Of a stretch of 64,000 nt of DNA, positions 32,442 through 40,345 are shown in pieces (the first letter of the stretch is position 1; every line of letters begins with the position of its first letter). Location of the stretch: assembly GCA_030647775.1 (NCBI GenBank), contig JAUSJC010000010.1, positions 462,961 to 526,960 on the forward strand, written 5' to 3'. The DNA comes from Candidatus Curtissbacteria bacterium. GTDB taxonomy: Bacteria > Patescibacteria > Microgenomatia > Curtissbacterales > GWA2-41-24. Both the position numbers and the translations under genes were made by a program. The notes below the pieces were generated by a model. The model searched no databases and was not told the DNA's origin. It saw only the letters and a program-made list of their open reading frames with translations.

Positions 32442-32624
32442 TTATGGAGCAAACGTGCCGATGAACGGAGGCAATTTCATTAAATATACCTTTTGTTTTG
32501 TATTACCTAAAATTTTTAAAAGCCCTCGATATGTATCCGACGCGTAAATTACCTTGGACCTTTTCTCATCTAAAGCGATCCATTTGTTCGAGTATTTACG
32601 AATGTTTTTAATCTCCTTTTTCAT
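32442..32624 (-). CDS. DUF5678-like small protein
   Basis: 60 residues of the DUF5678 style: Y-S-N-K-W-I-A-L-D-E at the N-terminal strand, then K-V-I-Y-A-S-D-T-Y-R-G and a terminal V-Y-L-M-K-L-P-P. These small beta-alpha proteins often precede retropepsin-like genes in Patescibacteria and cyanobacteria, as here (TAA directly followed by ATG). The exact role is not known. TATAAT lies 6 bases before its ATG on the minus strand. Confidence 0.65.
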   Translation of the reverse strand: MKKEIKNIRKYSNKWIALDEKRSKVIYASDTYRGLLKILGNTKQKVYLMKLPPFIGTFAP

Positions 32625-32630
32625 ATTAGT

Positions 32631-32636
32631 ATTATA
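32631..32636 (-). promoter_or_regulatory. -10 box of the DUF5678/retropepsin pair
   Basis: TATAAT on the minus strand ends 6 bases before ATG 32624. Confidence 0.55.
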
Positions 32637-32771
32637 TTACAACAAACAAACTATATTTTTCGATTAACCGTAGAGCATTAAGCGGGAGACGCAAATTATT
32701 TTGAACCGCTTCTCCCAGACATCCTGACACATTTTAGCAAGTTAATGAAGATTTGTATGTACAATAAATAA

Positions 32772-33161
32772 TTATTTTTTTGGATCTAGTACCTCTCCTA
32801 TAAAATGCACACCTTCTCCTGTAATTCTAATGCCTCTATCATCTACTTCACATAGTTGCGCTTGTGCAAGCTGTCCTACAGCAATAACGGTTTCTACTGT
32901 TAATCCCTGTTCAACTAAGGAAGTATCTATAACTCCCTTATCACCTAATTCACGAAGGATACGATATAATTCCGTCGGAGTGGGTTCTTCTAGGGCTAGT
33001 TCAACAGCTGCCTGGTTCAATCAAGTTCTTCTAGTTCTCATCTCGTCTTTTTCAGCAAGAGGTAGAGTTGTTTTACGATCTGGAGGAATACCCATTGGCC
33101 ACTCCATAGCCCCTCTTGATCCACGCACAAGTATGCCTGCTAGTGTACATCTTTCAGCCAT
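32772..33161 (-). pseudogene. hypothetical gene interrupted by one in-frame TGA
   Basis: From ATG 33161 a 46-codon reading frame ends at TGA (33021-33023); the same frame continues without a break for 82 more codons to 32772. The first part is basic (M-A-E-R-C-T-L-A-G, then P-M-G-I-P-P-D-R-K); the second is a leucine-rich, probably helix-turn-helix-like part (T-E-L-Y-R-I-L-R-E-L-G-D-K-G). TGA is a normal stop elsewhere in the window, so this is most simply a recent nonsense mutation. Alternatively there are two adjacent small genes, the second starting at TTG 33020. Neither part is recognised. Confidence 0.45.
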
Positions 33162-33422
33162 GCCCGCATCGTATCAAAATCTGACGAGAATTTCAAATTT
33201 TAACTAACATTATAACTACTCACCATTATGATACGATTTCGTCATCTTGAGGCTGAAAGCCAAAAGGCCTAGATTCTTTGCTACGATCAGAATGGCGACT
33301 TGTATCAGCAATGGTGAACAGTTACTTAACATTTTGTAAGAAAGGAGTAGGACTCGAACAAATTTGAGGCTAAATATTGTTGAAGACATGATTGGAAGAC
33401 GGGACACCCGATTAAAATACTA

Positions 33423-33603
33423 TGGAGCGGGATACGAGAATCGAACTCGCGTCTCCAACTTGCCTGCCCGCCAGCTTGTGAGCGGTGGACCGGATTCGAA
33501 CCGGCGACCTTCTGCTTGGGAAGCAGACGTTCTACCAACTGAACTACCACCGCAGGCATTGCAGGCGGGGGAAGCTGGCATACTACCATTGTATTAATCC
33601 CGC
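33423..33603 (-). tRNA. interrupted tRNA-Gly (CCC) with another tRNA inside its anticodon loop
   Basis: Outer 5' half 33603-33569: GCGGGAT, D arm ATAC/GTAT, stem CCAGC, loop TTCCC. Outer 3' half ends with T arm GCGAG/CTCGT, acceptor ATCCCGC, discriminator T and an encoded CCA (33423-33425). The 3' half begins AAGTTGG (33461) or AAGCTGG (33477), so the break is between tRNA positions 36 and 37. Acceptor pairing between the two outer halves is 7/7. The interior carries an intact tRNA-Gly and short GC-rich inverted runs (CCCGCC/GGCGGG; GCCTGC/GCAGGC). It could be a spliced tRNA or a broken gene. Confidence 0.5.
33481..33553 (-). tRNA. tRNA-Gly (CCC), nested
   Basis: Complete cloverleaf: acceptor GCGGTGG/CCACCGC, D arm GTTC/GAAC, anticodon stem TCTGC/GCAGA with loop TTCCCAA (anticodon CCC), T arm GCCGG/CCGGT with TTCGAAT. 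Discriminator T; CCA not encoded. Lies wholly inside the interrupted tRNA-Gly. Confidence 0.93.
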
Positions 33604-33629
33604 GATTATGAATAAAACAGCATTCTGCC

Positions 33630-33666
33630 TAGGCCCGCAGTTCTGCATTGCAGAACGAGAACCGCA
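33630..33666. repeat. TAGGCCCGCAG hairpin repeat, copy 1
   Basis: TAGGCCCGCAG followed by the TTCTGCATTGCAGAA hairpin and CGAGAACCGCA. A second copy is at 34336-34372. Confidence 0.75.
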
Positions 33667-33748
33667 TGGCTTTGTCTCTTAAACCACACCTGCGCTTGCA
33701 CTATTTTACTATAAACTATGAACGATGAACTATAAACTATGAACTAAA

Positions 33749-34312
33749 TCAGCGGGGAATTGTAAGTGTAGCACCGGCAAAAATTAAAGGGTTGCCGTTT
33801 GACAGGTAGCCGACATTATTGGCTTTTGCCAAAACCGGCCATTTCCAGCCGTCGGCGTAGACCTTTTGGGCAATAATAAACAGGGTATCGCCTTCCTGTA
33901 CTTGATACGACGTTGCACTTAAATCCTTTATGATTACATCCGCCTCTGTTTTAGGCGGAACTTCCAAAGTTGTATCAGTGTAAATTAAATCGGGGTAGAT
34001 AATTGCATTTTTTACCGCCAGCACATTCCACATTGCCGGATCGCCGTAAGTTCTTTTGGCAATTACAGATAGCGAATCACCCTCTTTGACCTTGTATTCC
34101 CTCTTTGGCTCAAGCGTTTGGTTTTCTACACTTGTTTTTATACCATCACCGATTTCTCCCATCGGGCTGGAATTTCTCGTTAGGAAACTGGCCACCAGAA
34201 ATCCCAAAACGACGACAACAATCGCTCCAAGAAAAAGTCCGGTGTAGGATTGGTATGGGTTAAACTGTTTTAGTTTCTTTTTGAAACGCCTAAAAGTAGA
34301 ATTTCTTGCCAT
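33749..34312 (-). CDS. membrane-anchored double LysM protein
   Basis: 187 residues from ATG 34312. A basic cytoplasmic start (F-R-R-F-K-K-K-L-K) precedes one membrane segment (about 25-46). Outside are two LysM domains: Y-K-V-K-E-G-D-S-L-S-V-I-A (about 75-87) and Y-Q-V-Q-E-G-D-T-L-F-I-I-A near 137, each with the usual continuing helix and terminal strand (ending T-L-E-V-P-P and L-T-I-P-R). Peptidoglycan binding at the cell surface is likely. A longer frame from 34354 takes its start from a hairpin repeat and is not used. Confidence 0.88.
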   Translation of the reverse strand: MARNSTFRRFKKKLKQFNPYQSYTGLFLGAIVVVVLGFLVASFLTRNSSPMGEIGDGIKTSVENQTLEPKREYKVKEGDSLSVIAKRTYGDPAMWNVLAVKNAIIYPDLIYTDTTLEVPPKTEADVIIKDLSATSYQVQEGDTLFIIAQKVYADGWKWPVLAKANNVGYLSNGNPLIFAGATLTIPR

Positions 34313-34335
34313 ATCAATTTGAAACAAGCTCTCTT

Positions 34336-34372
34336 TAGGCCCGCAGTTCTGCATTGCAGAACGAGGACCGCA
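34336..34372. repeat. TAGGCCCGCAG hairpin repeat, copy 2
   Basis: Same unit as 33630-33666 with one change. It is flanked on both sides by AGCTCTCTT (about 34328-34336 and 34373-34381), which looks like a target duplication. Confidence 0.75.
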
Positions 34373-34479
34373 AGCTCTCTTATTCTTCTTTTGGGCAGGA
34401 GAATTACAACAAGTAAATTATCACAAAGGATTCTATTAGTCCAGAGGCAAAACACGAAATATTACCAAAGCAAGCAGTC

Positions 34480-34599
34480 GTCATCCTGAACTTGATTCAG
34501 GATCTGGATTCTCGCTTTCCTGCCCGAAATGCTACGCCCGCCAGAAACGTTGTATCTACTGCGGGCTGGCATAGCGTTGCAGGCGGGCGCGAGAATGAC
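34480..34599. repeat. composite two-hairpin repeat with nested CCTGCCCG/CGGGC element
   Basis: GTCATCCTGAACTTGATTC at the left, GAGAATGAC at the right; between them a second palindromic block (TTCCTGCCCG, ACGCCCGCCAG, GCGGGCTGGC, GCAGGCGGGC). The gap 34313-34698 between the LysM gene and tRNA-Asp contains only this, the hairpin repeat before it and unremarkable A+T-rich sequence. Confidence 0.75.
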
Positions 34600-34698
34600 A
34601 TGTGTGCTTGAAGAGATAAGTGCCGTGAAAGAAAACATACTACCAATTGTCTTCATATATGTTAAACTACGCTTTCTGCTAAAATAGAGAGGCTAAAT

Positions 34699-34775
34699 GG
34701 GGTGGTAGCTCAGTTGGTTAGAGCGCCTCCCTGTCACGGAGGAGGTCGGGGGTTCGAGTCCCCTCCATCCCGCCA
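34699..34775 (+). tRNA. tRNA-Asp (GTC)
   Basis: Acceptor GGGGTGG/CCATCCC (one G-T pair), D arm GCTC/GAGC, anticodon stem CCTCC/GGAGG with loop CTGTCAC (anticodon GTC), T arm GGGGG/CCCCT with TTCGAGT. Discriminator G and CCA encoded (34773-34775). Confidence 0.95.
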
Positions 34776-34790
34776 CCCATTTAGCTAATT

Positions 34791-36536
34791 TTGAAATACT
34801 TCACAAACACTCAAATAGCCGACCTTTTCCGCGAAATTTCCGCAACCTACGCCGTAGGCGGGAAAGATTATTTTAAGCAGATAGCTTACGAAAACGCCGC
34901 AACCAGCGTTGAACACGCCACAAGTGAGCTCAAAGACCTTTGGGATGACAATAAACTTGACACAATTCCCGGTATCGGAAAAACCATGCAGGCGCACTTA
35001 GATGAGCTTTTCAAAACCGGCAAAGTAAAACATTTTGAGGAAATTACCAAAGAAATACCCCCGGGGATGTTTGCGCTCCTCAAAATTCCCGGAATTGGTC
35101 CTAAAACAGCTTATAAAATAGCCAAAGAGCTCAAAGTAAAAGATATAAACGATTTACTCCAAAAAGCTAAAGCCGGACAGATTAAGGAAATTCCTGGTTT
35201 CGGCGCGAGAAGTGAAGAGGATATAATTGCCGGGATCGGAGCATTTAAGGCCAGAAGTGGCCGCTACACGCTCCCGGAGGCTTATACTGCCGCCCAACGT
35301 GTCATTGCATATCTCAAAGCGGAAAAGGAGTGTCAAGATGCCCAGCCTCTCGGGTCGCTGCGCCGCATGGTAGCCACAGTGGGAGACATCGATATAGCAG
35401 TAAGTTCAAAGGAGCCGGCAAAAATCATCAGCCACTTCGGAAAGTTTCGGGAGATATCGAGAATTTTGACAGCCGGTGGTTTAGCTTCTTCAGTGGTTTT
35501 GAACAGCGGAATTCAGGTAGACGTTAAAGTCCAGCCGCCGGAAGCCTTTGGAGCGCTTCTTCAGCATTTCACAGGCTCTAAAAACCACAATATCCACCTT
35601 AGGGAGCTTGCGCTTAAAAAGAATTATTCGCTTTCCGAGCATGGTATTAAAGTTGAAAACAAAACCAAGAATTTTCACAGTGAAAAAGATTTTTACGGGT
35701 TTCTAGGCTTGGATTATATTGAACCGGAGTTGCGGGAAGACACAGGTGAAATTGAAGCAGCCCAAAAGCACCAATTGCCGAACCTCGTTACATTAAAAGA
35801 TATTAAAGGGGACATTCATTTGCATTCTAATTACCCGATTGAGCCCAGTCATGATCTTGGTAAAGATAATTTTGAAGAAATCATTAAAAAAGCAAAGAAT
35901 ATGGGTTATCAATATATTGGACTTTCCGATCACTCCCCGGGCTTCTCAACACATACAAAAGAACAAATTTTATCCTTGATTGCCAAAAGAACCAAGAAAA
36001 TTGAACACATAAAATCTTCACACAAGAATTTTGGCATACTAAATTTACTCGAAATAGATATTCTGACCAATAGTGAACTTTCCGTTCCCGAAGAAGGCCT
36101 GAAAATGCTGGATGGGGCTATTGCCGGTATTCATTCAAGCCATAAGCAGGACAAGCAAGCAATTACAAAAAGACTACTTACTGCTTGTCATTCGCCGTAC
36201 GTTCAGGTAATTTCCCACCCGACAGGCAGACTGCTCCCAGAAAGGGAATCTTATGAAGTTGATTGGCCTCAAATTTTTGCCGCTTGCGTCAAAACAAAAA
36301 CCATGCTGGAAATAAACGCCTGGCCAAACCGTCTTGATCTGCCTGATGTTCTTGTACGCGAGGCGATTGTCAAAGGTGTTACGCTGATGATAAGTAGCGA
36401 CGCACACCAAATAGACCAAATGGATAACATGCGTTTTGGTGTCGCCGTAGCGAGGCGAGGCTGGTGTGAAAAGAAGAGTATTGCCAATACCCTGCCCTGG
36501 CTTGAATTTAAAAAGCTATTCGAGTATCATAACTAA
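34791..36536 (+). CDS. polX: DNA polymerase X with C-terminal PHP domain
   Basis: 581-residue bacterial PolX, a gap-filling repair polymerase with a PHP phosphoesterase/exonuclease domain. N-terminal 8-kDa and HhH regions contain IPGIGKTM and IPGIGPKTAYKIA; the nucleotidyltransferase acidic pair is in VGDIDIAV (about 198-205). The PHP domain starts near residue 345 with GDIHLHSNYP and has Y-I-G-L-S-D-H-S-P-G and S-S-D-A-H at the end. Only a TTG at 34791 can start the frame at the family N-terminus. lemA follows after 2 bases. Confidence 0.92.
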   Translation: MKYFTNTQIADLFREISATYAVGGKDYFKQIAYENAATSVEHATSELKDLWDDNKLDTIPGIGKTMQAHLDELFKTGKVKHFEEITKEIPPGMFALLKIPGIGPKTAYKIAKELKVKDINDLLQKAKAGQIKEIPGFGARSEEDIIAGIGAFKARSGRYTLPEAYTAAQRVIAYLKAEKECQDAQPLGSLRRMVATVGDIDIAVSSKEPAKIISHFGKFREISRILTAGGLASSVVLNSGIQVDVKVQPPEAFGALLQHFTGSKNHNIHLRELALKKNYSLSEHGIKVENKTKNFHSEKDFYGFLGLDYIEPELREDTGEIEAAQKHQLPNLVTLKDIKGDIHLHSNYPIEPSHDLGKDNFEEIIKKAKNMGYQYIGLSDHSPGFSTHTKEQILSLIAKRTKKIEHIKSSHKNFGILNLLEIDILTNSELSVPEEGLKMLDGAIAGIHSSHKQDKQAITKRLLTACHSPYVQVISHPTGRLLPERESYEVDWPQIFAACVKTKTMLEINAWPNRLDLPDVLVREAIVKGVTLMISSDAHQIDQMDNMRFGVAVARRGWCEKKSIANTLPWLEFKKLFEYHN

Positions 36537-36538
36537 CA

Positions 36539-37090
36539 ATGTCGCCGACAATAATTATTCTCGCTGCCGCAGCCCTAGTTGGCTTATTCGTTTGGTTTTT
36601 ATATAACAGCCTGATCGTTGCCAAAATTCGCGTTAAAGAAGCATGGTCGGGGATTGATGTCCAGCTAAAAAGACGCTCTTCTCTAATTCCAAATTTAATT
36701 GAAACTGTCAAAGGTTACGCCAAGCATGAAAAAGGAGTCTTCGAGAACGTAACTCGCGCCCGAAGCGCCCTTCTTGGTGCCAAAGATGCCAAGGAAGCTG
36801 CTCACGCCGATAACCAGCTTACCGGTGCCCTCAAAACACTTTTTGCCATTGCGGAAAACTACCCACAGCTTAAGGCATCCGAAAATTTTAAGGAGCTTCA
36901 GGGAGAGCTTTCGGATACGGAAACTAAAATTGCTGCTGCCAGGCAGTTTTACAACGCGAATGTTCTGGATTACAACACCAAAATCAAAGTATTCCCCAAC
37001 ATAATCCTGGTGAGGCTTTTTGGTTTTACCGAAGAACCTTTCTTTGAGGCCGATAATAAGTCGAAAGAAGAGATTAAAGTGGAATTTTAG
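36539..37090 (+). CDS. LemA family protein
   Basis: 183-residue LemA protein: one N-terminal membrane segment (about 4-24) followed by a long antiparallel helical domain. Family landmarks: VKEAWSGIDVQLKRRSSLIPNLIETVKGY (about 32-60, quoted in part), A-R-S-A-L, L-K-A-S-E-N-F-K-E-L-Q-x-E-L and the Y-N terminal part before F-P-N. Function in bacteria is not settled; LemA often accompanies HtpX, whose gene is 3.9 kb downstream. It is packed between polX and prs. Confidence 0.9.
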   Translation: MSPTIIILAAAALVGLFVWFLYNSLIVAKIRVKEAWSGIDVQLKRRSSLIPNLIETVKGYAKHEKGVFENVTRARSALLGAKDAKEAAHADNQLTGALKTLFAIAENYPQLKASENFKELQGELSDTETKIAAARQFYNANVLDYNTKIKVFPNIILVRLFGFTEEPFFEADNKSKEEIKVEF

Positions 37091-37094
37091 CTCC

Positions 37095-38000
37095 ATGAAT
37101 TCACCCAAAATTTTTGCCGGTTCCTCAAATCCTAATCTTGCCAAAGAAATTTCAAGAAGGTCTAAAATACCCTTGGGTCAAATCGAAATTGGCCGCTTTT
37201 CCGATACCGAAATCGATGTTTGGGTTAAAGACGAGGTCAACAATTCCGATGTTTTTATTATTCAGTCAAACTCCGCCCCCGTTAATGACAATATTATTGA
37301 GCTGGCGCTAATAGCCGATGCGGTCAAAAGGTCCGGCGCCCACAAAATTACGGCCGTAATTCCGTATTTAGGCTACAGCCGCAAAGAAAAACAAACGCGC
37401 CCCGGAGAGCCGATCTCTGCCAAAGTTGTTGCCGACTTAATTACCGCAAGCGGCATCAATAAAGTCGTCTGTATAGATCTTCACGCCGACGCCATCGTCG
37501 GCTTTTTCAATGTTCCGGTTATTTACCTTTCCGCGCTGGAAGTTTTAGGCGATCGTATAAAAAAAGAGAAGCACAAAGGTTTAATTGTGGTCTCGCCGGA
37601 TGTCGGGGGAGTTAAACGGGCAAGGAACTTTGCAACTATTTTAAACGCCCCGCTGGCCGTCATCGAAAAACATCGTCAGGTGGCAACGCGGGACAAAATT
37701 GAAGTGCTTTCCATTTCTGGCGAAGTAACGGGCGATACGGCAATTATTATCGATGACGTAATTTCTACGGGCGGTACGATCATCGAGAGCGCCCACGCCC
37801 TCAAAGAAAAAGGTGTTAAAGAGGTTATAGTTTGTGCTACCCACGGAGTTTTTGCCGGCAATGCTTTTGAAAATTTGGGGAAAAGCGAGATTGATAAGAT
37901 TTTTGTTACCGATACGATCGCCAAAGACATCAAGAGTTCGAAAATAGAACAAGTAACGGTTGCAGGTCTTATCGCAGACTGCCTTAAAAAAGAGATATAG
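37095..38000 (+). CDS. prs: ribose-phosphate pyrophosphokinase
   Basis: PRPP synthetase, 301 residues from ATG 37095 (MNSPKIFAGSSNP...). The earlier in-frame ATG at 37020 lies inside lemA. Makes PRPP from ribose 5-phosphate and ATP, feeding pyrE, encoded two genes on. Seen: Q-S-N-S-A-P-V-N-D-N-I-I-E-L near residue 57-70, the V-I-P-Y-L-G-Y-S-R-K-E-K-Q flexible loop, D-L-H-A-D, and the PRPP-binding IIDDVISTGGT near 221. Linked by overlap to pyrF (TAGTG). Confidence 0.95.
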   Translation: MNSPKIFAGSSNPNLAKEISRRSKIPLGQIEIGRFSDTEIDVWVKDEVNNSDVFIIQSNSAPVNDNIIELALIADAVKRSGAHKITAVIPYLGYSRKEKQTRPGEPISAKVVADLITASGINKVVCIDLHADAIVGFFNVPVIYLSALEVLGDRIKKEKHKGLIVVSPDVGGVKRARNFATILNAPLAVIEKHRQVATRDKIEVLSISGEVTGDTAIIIDDVISTGGTIIESAHALKEKGVKEVIVCATHGVFAGNAFENLGKSEIDKIFVTDTIAKDIKSSKIEQVTVAGLIADCLKKEI

Positions 38001-38788
38001 TGGATTTTAAGACGAAACTCGATAAAGCTATTTCAAAAAGCAGTAGCTTGCTTTGTGTAGGCCTGGATCCTGATCCCCAAAAATTAAAAAAGAGCGAATC
38101 ACAATTCCAATTCAACAAAATCATCATTGAAGCCACGGCCGCGTTCGTTTGCGCCTATAAACCCAATATCGGGTTTTATGAGGCGGTCGGTCTTACCGGG
38201 CTCGAAGACCTAAAAAACACAATTTTCTTCTTAAAGAAAAATTATCCCCTGATTCCAGTAATCCTGGACGCCAAGAGGGCAGATATCGGAAACACTACTT
38301 TATCCCTGGCAGAGGCAATATTCGATTTTTATCAGGCGGATGCCGTAACGGCGAACCCTTATATGGGGTTTGACTCTTTGGAGCCGTTTTTAAAAAGAAG
38401 GGATAGGGGAGTCATTGTTCTTTGTCATACTTCAAACCCGTCATCGGCCGATTTTCAGGAACTTAGCGTCAATGGCCAGCCGCTTTATATAAAAGTCGCC
38501 CAAAAAGTAGTCCAGTGGAATAAGAAATACAAAAATCTACTAATGGTGGTTGGAGCAACTAACCCGACCCAGATAAAAAGAATTAGAAGGGTTGCCGGCG
38601 ATATGACGTTTCTTGTCCCGGGCATAGGGGTTCAAAGTGGCAACTTAGAGAAAATTTGCCAAAATGGACTTTTAAAAAATGGCAGGGGACTAGTGATTTC
38701 CGCCTCACGGAGCATAATTTACGCTCAAGATCCGGCGATGGAAGCCCAAAACTTAAAAAATGAAATCAACAAATACCGCCAAGGCTAA
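38000..38788 (+). CDS. pyrF: orotidine 5'-phosphate decarboxylase
   Basis: TIM-barrel decarboxylase producing UMP, 262 residues, of the longer bacterial (type 2/group 3) form. Start GTG 38000 overlaps the prs stop. N-terminal LLCVGLDPDP, K-P-N-I-G-F-Y-E, and the catalytic DAKRADIGNTT (D-x-K-x-x-D, about 92-102) are visible, followed by V-T-A-N-P-Y-M-G and V-P-G-I-G-V-Q-S-G. Overlaps pyrE by 29 bases. Together with prs, pyrE and pyrD it forms a compact UMP-forming unit; earlier pyrimidine genes are not in the window. Confidence 0.95.
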   Translation: MDFKTKLDKAISKSSSLLCVGLDPDPQKLKKSESQFQFNKIIIEATAAFVCAYKPNIGFYEAVGLTGLEDLKNTIFFLKKNYPLIPVILDAKRADIGNTTLSLAEAIFDFYQADAVTANPYMGFDSLEPFLKRRDRGVIVLCHTSNPSSADFQELSVNGQPLYIKVAQKVVQWNKKYKNLLMVVGATNPTQIKRIRRVAGDMTFLVPGIGVQSGNLEKICQNGLLKNGRGLVISASRSIIYAQDPAMEAQNLKNEINKYRQG

Positions 38789-39413
38789 AGTCTCAAAAAT
38801 GCTTTTTAGTATAGGTTCTGTCATCTTTCGAACCAGACAGCCCTTCAGATATTCTTCGGGAATCCTAAGCCCCATCTATACCGATAACCGTCTGATTATT
38901 TCCCATCCCAAAGAAAGAAAAATAATAATCGATTTATTAATAAAAGAAATCAAAAAAATCGGTGTACCCGATGTTTTGGCGGCAACGGCAACGGCCGGTA
39001 TTCCCCATGCCGCTTTTATAGCTCAAAAATTGAATCTTCCGATGGTCTATGTCAGATCGGAACCCAAAAGCCATGGGAAGGGTAACCAGATAGAAGGTAA
39101 GATCACCCGGGGGCAAACGGCAATAGTAATTGAAGATCTAATTTCAACCGGAGGGTCATCCTTGGCAGTTGTTAAGGCATTAAGGAGTGCCGGCGCCAAA
39201 GTCACGGGTCTTGTCGCTATCTTTACTTATGGTTTTGACGAAGCTAGGAAAAATTTCGAGAAAAATAAAGTCAATGTGCATACCCTAACCGATATTGACG
39301 CTTCCATAGAAGCCGCAATCCATGACGGTTATCTTAAAAAAGATCAAGTAGAAGCAATCAAAAGCTGGGTAAAGGATCCCAATGGCTGGGGGAAGAAAAT
39401 GGGTTTTGAATGA
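38760..39413 (+). CDS. pyrE: orotate phosphoribosyltransferase
   Basis: 217-residue type I PRTase condensing orotate with PRPP. Opening G-S-V-I-F-R-T-R-Q-P-F-R-Y-S-S-G-I is the orotate-binding region, V-R-S-E-P-K-S-H-G-K-G-N is the catalytic loop, and VIVIEDLISTGGSS is the PRPP motif (about 121-134). Start ATG 38760 lies inside pyrF; the 3' end overlaps the pyrD ATG by four bases. All catalytic elements appear intact. Confidence 0.94.
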   Translation: MKSTNTAKAKVSKMLFSIGSVIFRTRQPFRYSSGILSPIYTDNRLIISHPKERKIIIDLLIKEIKKIGVPDVLAATATAGIPHAAFIAQKLNLPMVYVRSEPKSHGKGNQIEGKITRGQTAIVIEDLISTGGSSLAVVKALRSAGAKVTGLVAIFTYGFDEARKNFEKNKVNVHTLTDIDASIEAAIHDGYLKKDQVEAIKSWVKDPNGWGKKMGFE

Positions 39414-40345
39414 AAGCCGATATTTCTACAAAAATTGCCGGTGTAAAGTTTGATGCGTGTATTTTCAATACATCCGGTCCGGCTGATGTTACGTTGGCTG
39501 AATTGGAAATCATTGCCCGTTCCAAATCCCCCGCCATCACCATGAAATCATGCACCCTTGAGCCCAGAGCGGGCAACCCCGAACCAAGGTACGCCGATCT
39601 GGAATATGGGTCAATCAATTCGATGGGCCTGCCAAATTTAGGCTACAAAGCTTATATAGAATTCGCCGCGGTTTTAAAAAGAAAATACAAAAAGCCGATT
39701 ATTGCCAGCATCTGCGGGATGACTTTAGAAGATGACATAATCATGTTTAATGCATTTAATAATTCACAAGTTGACATCATAGAATTTAATCCCGGCTCAC
39801 CAAATACTATCGGCAAAGCGATTGTAGGATATGATGCCAAAGAGATGGATAGATTACTCAAGGCTGTTTCTAAAGTATGTAAGAAGCCTTGGGGAATAAA
39901 ACTCCCGCCCTATTTTGACCTGGTCCACTTCGACGAGATAGCGAAGGTAATCAAAAAATACCCCGTCAATTTCGTCACTTGTATCAATTCTCTTGGCAAC
40001 GGTCTGGCGATCGATCCCGCGACTGAACAGCCTCTCATAAAACCAAAAGGCGGCCTCGGGGGAATTGGGGGCCGCTATGCAAAATTCACAGCTCTGGCAA
40101 ATGTAAGAAGATTTTACGAGTTGTTTGACAGGAAGATCCAAGTAATTGGCGTCGGCGGTGTTTACAGCGGAACAGATGCTTTTGAGTTTATTTTGGCAGG
40201 TGCCAGTGCCGTCCAGATTGGCACAGCCTTTTTACAAAAAGGTCCTGGCATATTTAACAAAGTCCAAACAGAGCTTCAAACACTAATGGCCAAAAAAGGC
40301 TACATCAAACTCTCTAACTTCCGCGGCAAACTCAAAATACTTTAA
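39410..40345 (+). CDS. pyrD: dihydroorotate dehydrogenase, class 1A-like
   Basis: 311-residue FMN enzyme most like the soluble fumarate-linked class 1A: IKLPPYFDLVHFDEIAKV, C-I-N-S-L-G-N-G-L-A-I-D, G-G-I-G-G-x-Y and I-G-V-G-G-V-Y-S-G all align with the Lactococcus-type enzyme. The active-site loop, normally N-L-S-C-P-N with the catalytic base Cys130, reads N-P-G-S-P-N, with Ser at residue 130 (codon 39797-39799). Class 2 enzymes use Ser as base, so activity is plausible but unproven. The gene closes the prs-pyrF-pyrE-pyrD unit. Confidence 0.9.
   Translation: MKADISTKIAGVKFDACIFNTSGPADVTLAELEIIARSKSPAITMKSCTLEPRAGNPEPRYADLEYGSINSMGLPNLGYKAYIEFAAVLKRKYKKPIIASICGMTLEDDIIMFNAFNNSQVDIIEFNPGSPNTIGKAIVGYDAKEMDRLLKAVSKVCKKPWGIKLPPYFDLVHFDEIAKVIKKYPVNFVTCINSLGNGLAIDPATEQPLIKPKGGLGGIGGRYAKFTALANVRRFYELFDRKIQVIGVGGVYSGTDAFEFILAGASAVQIGTAFLQKGPGIFNKVQTELQTLMAKKGYIKLSNFRGKLKIL

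Noticed and set aside
32772..33161. TGA recoding (Gly or selenocysteine) for the split frame
   Set aside because: TGA ends many confidently assigned genes in the window, and no SECIS-like hairpin is evident directly after this TGA; a nonsense mutation is simpler.
33364..33597. Apparent 77-codon plus-strand ORF
   Set aside because: It reads antisense through the tRNA-Gly genes, giving the typical artefact peptide of translated tRNA.
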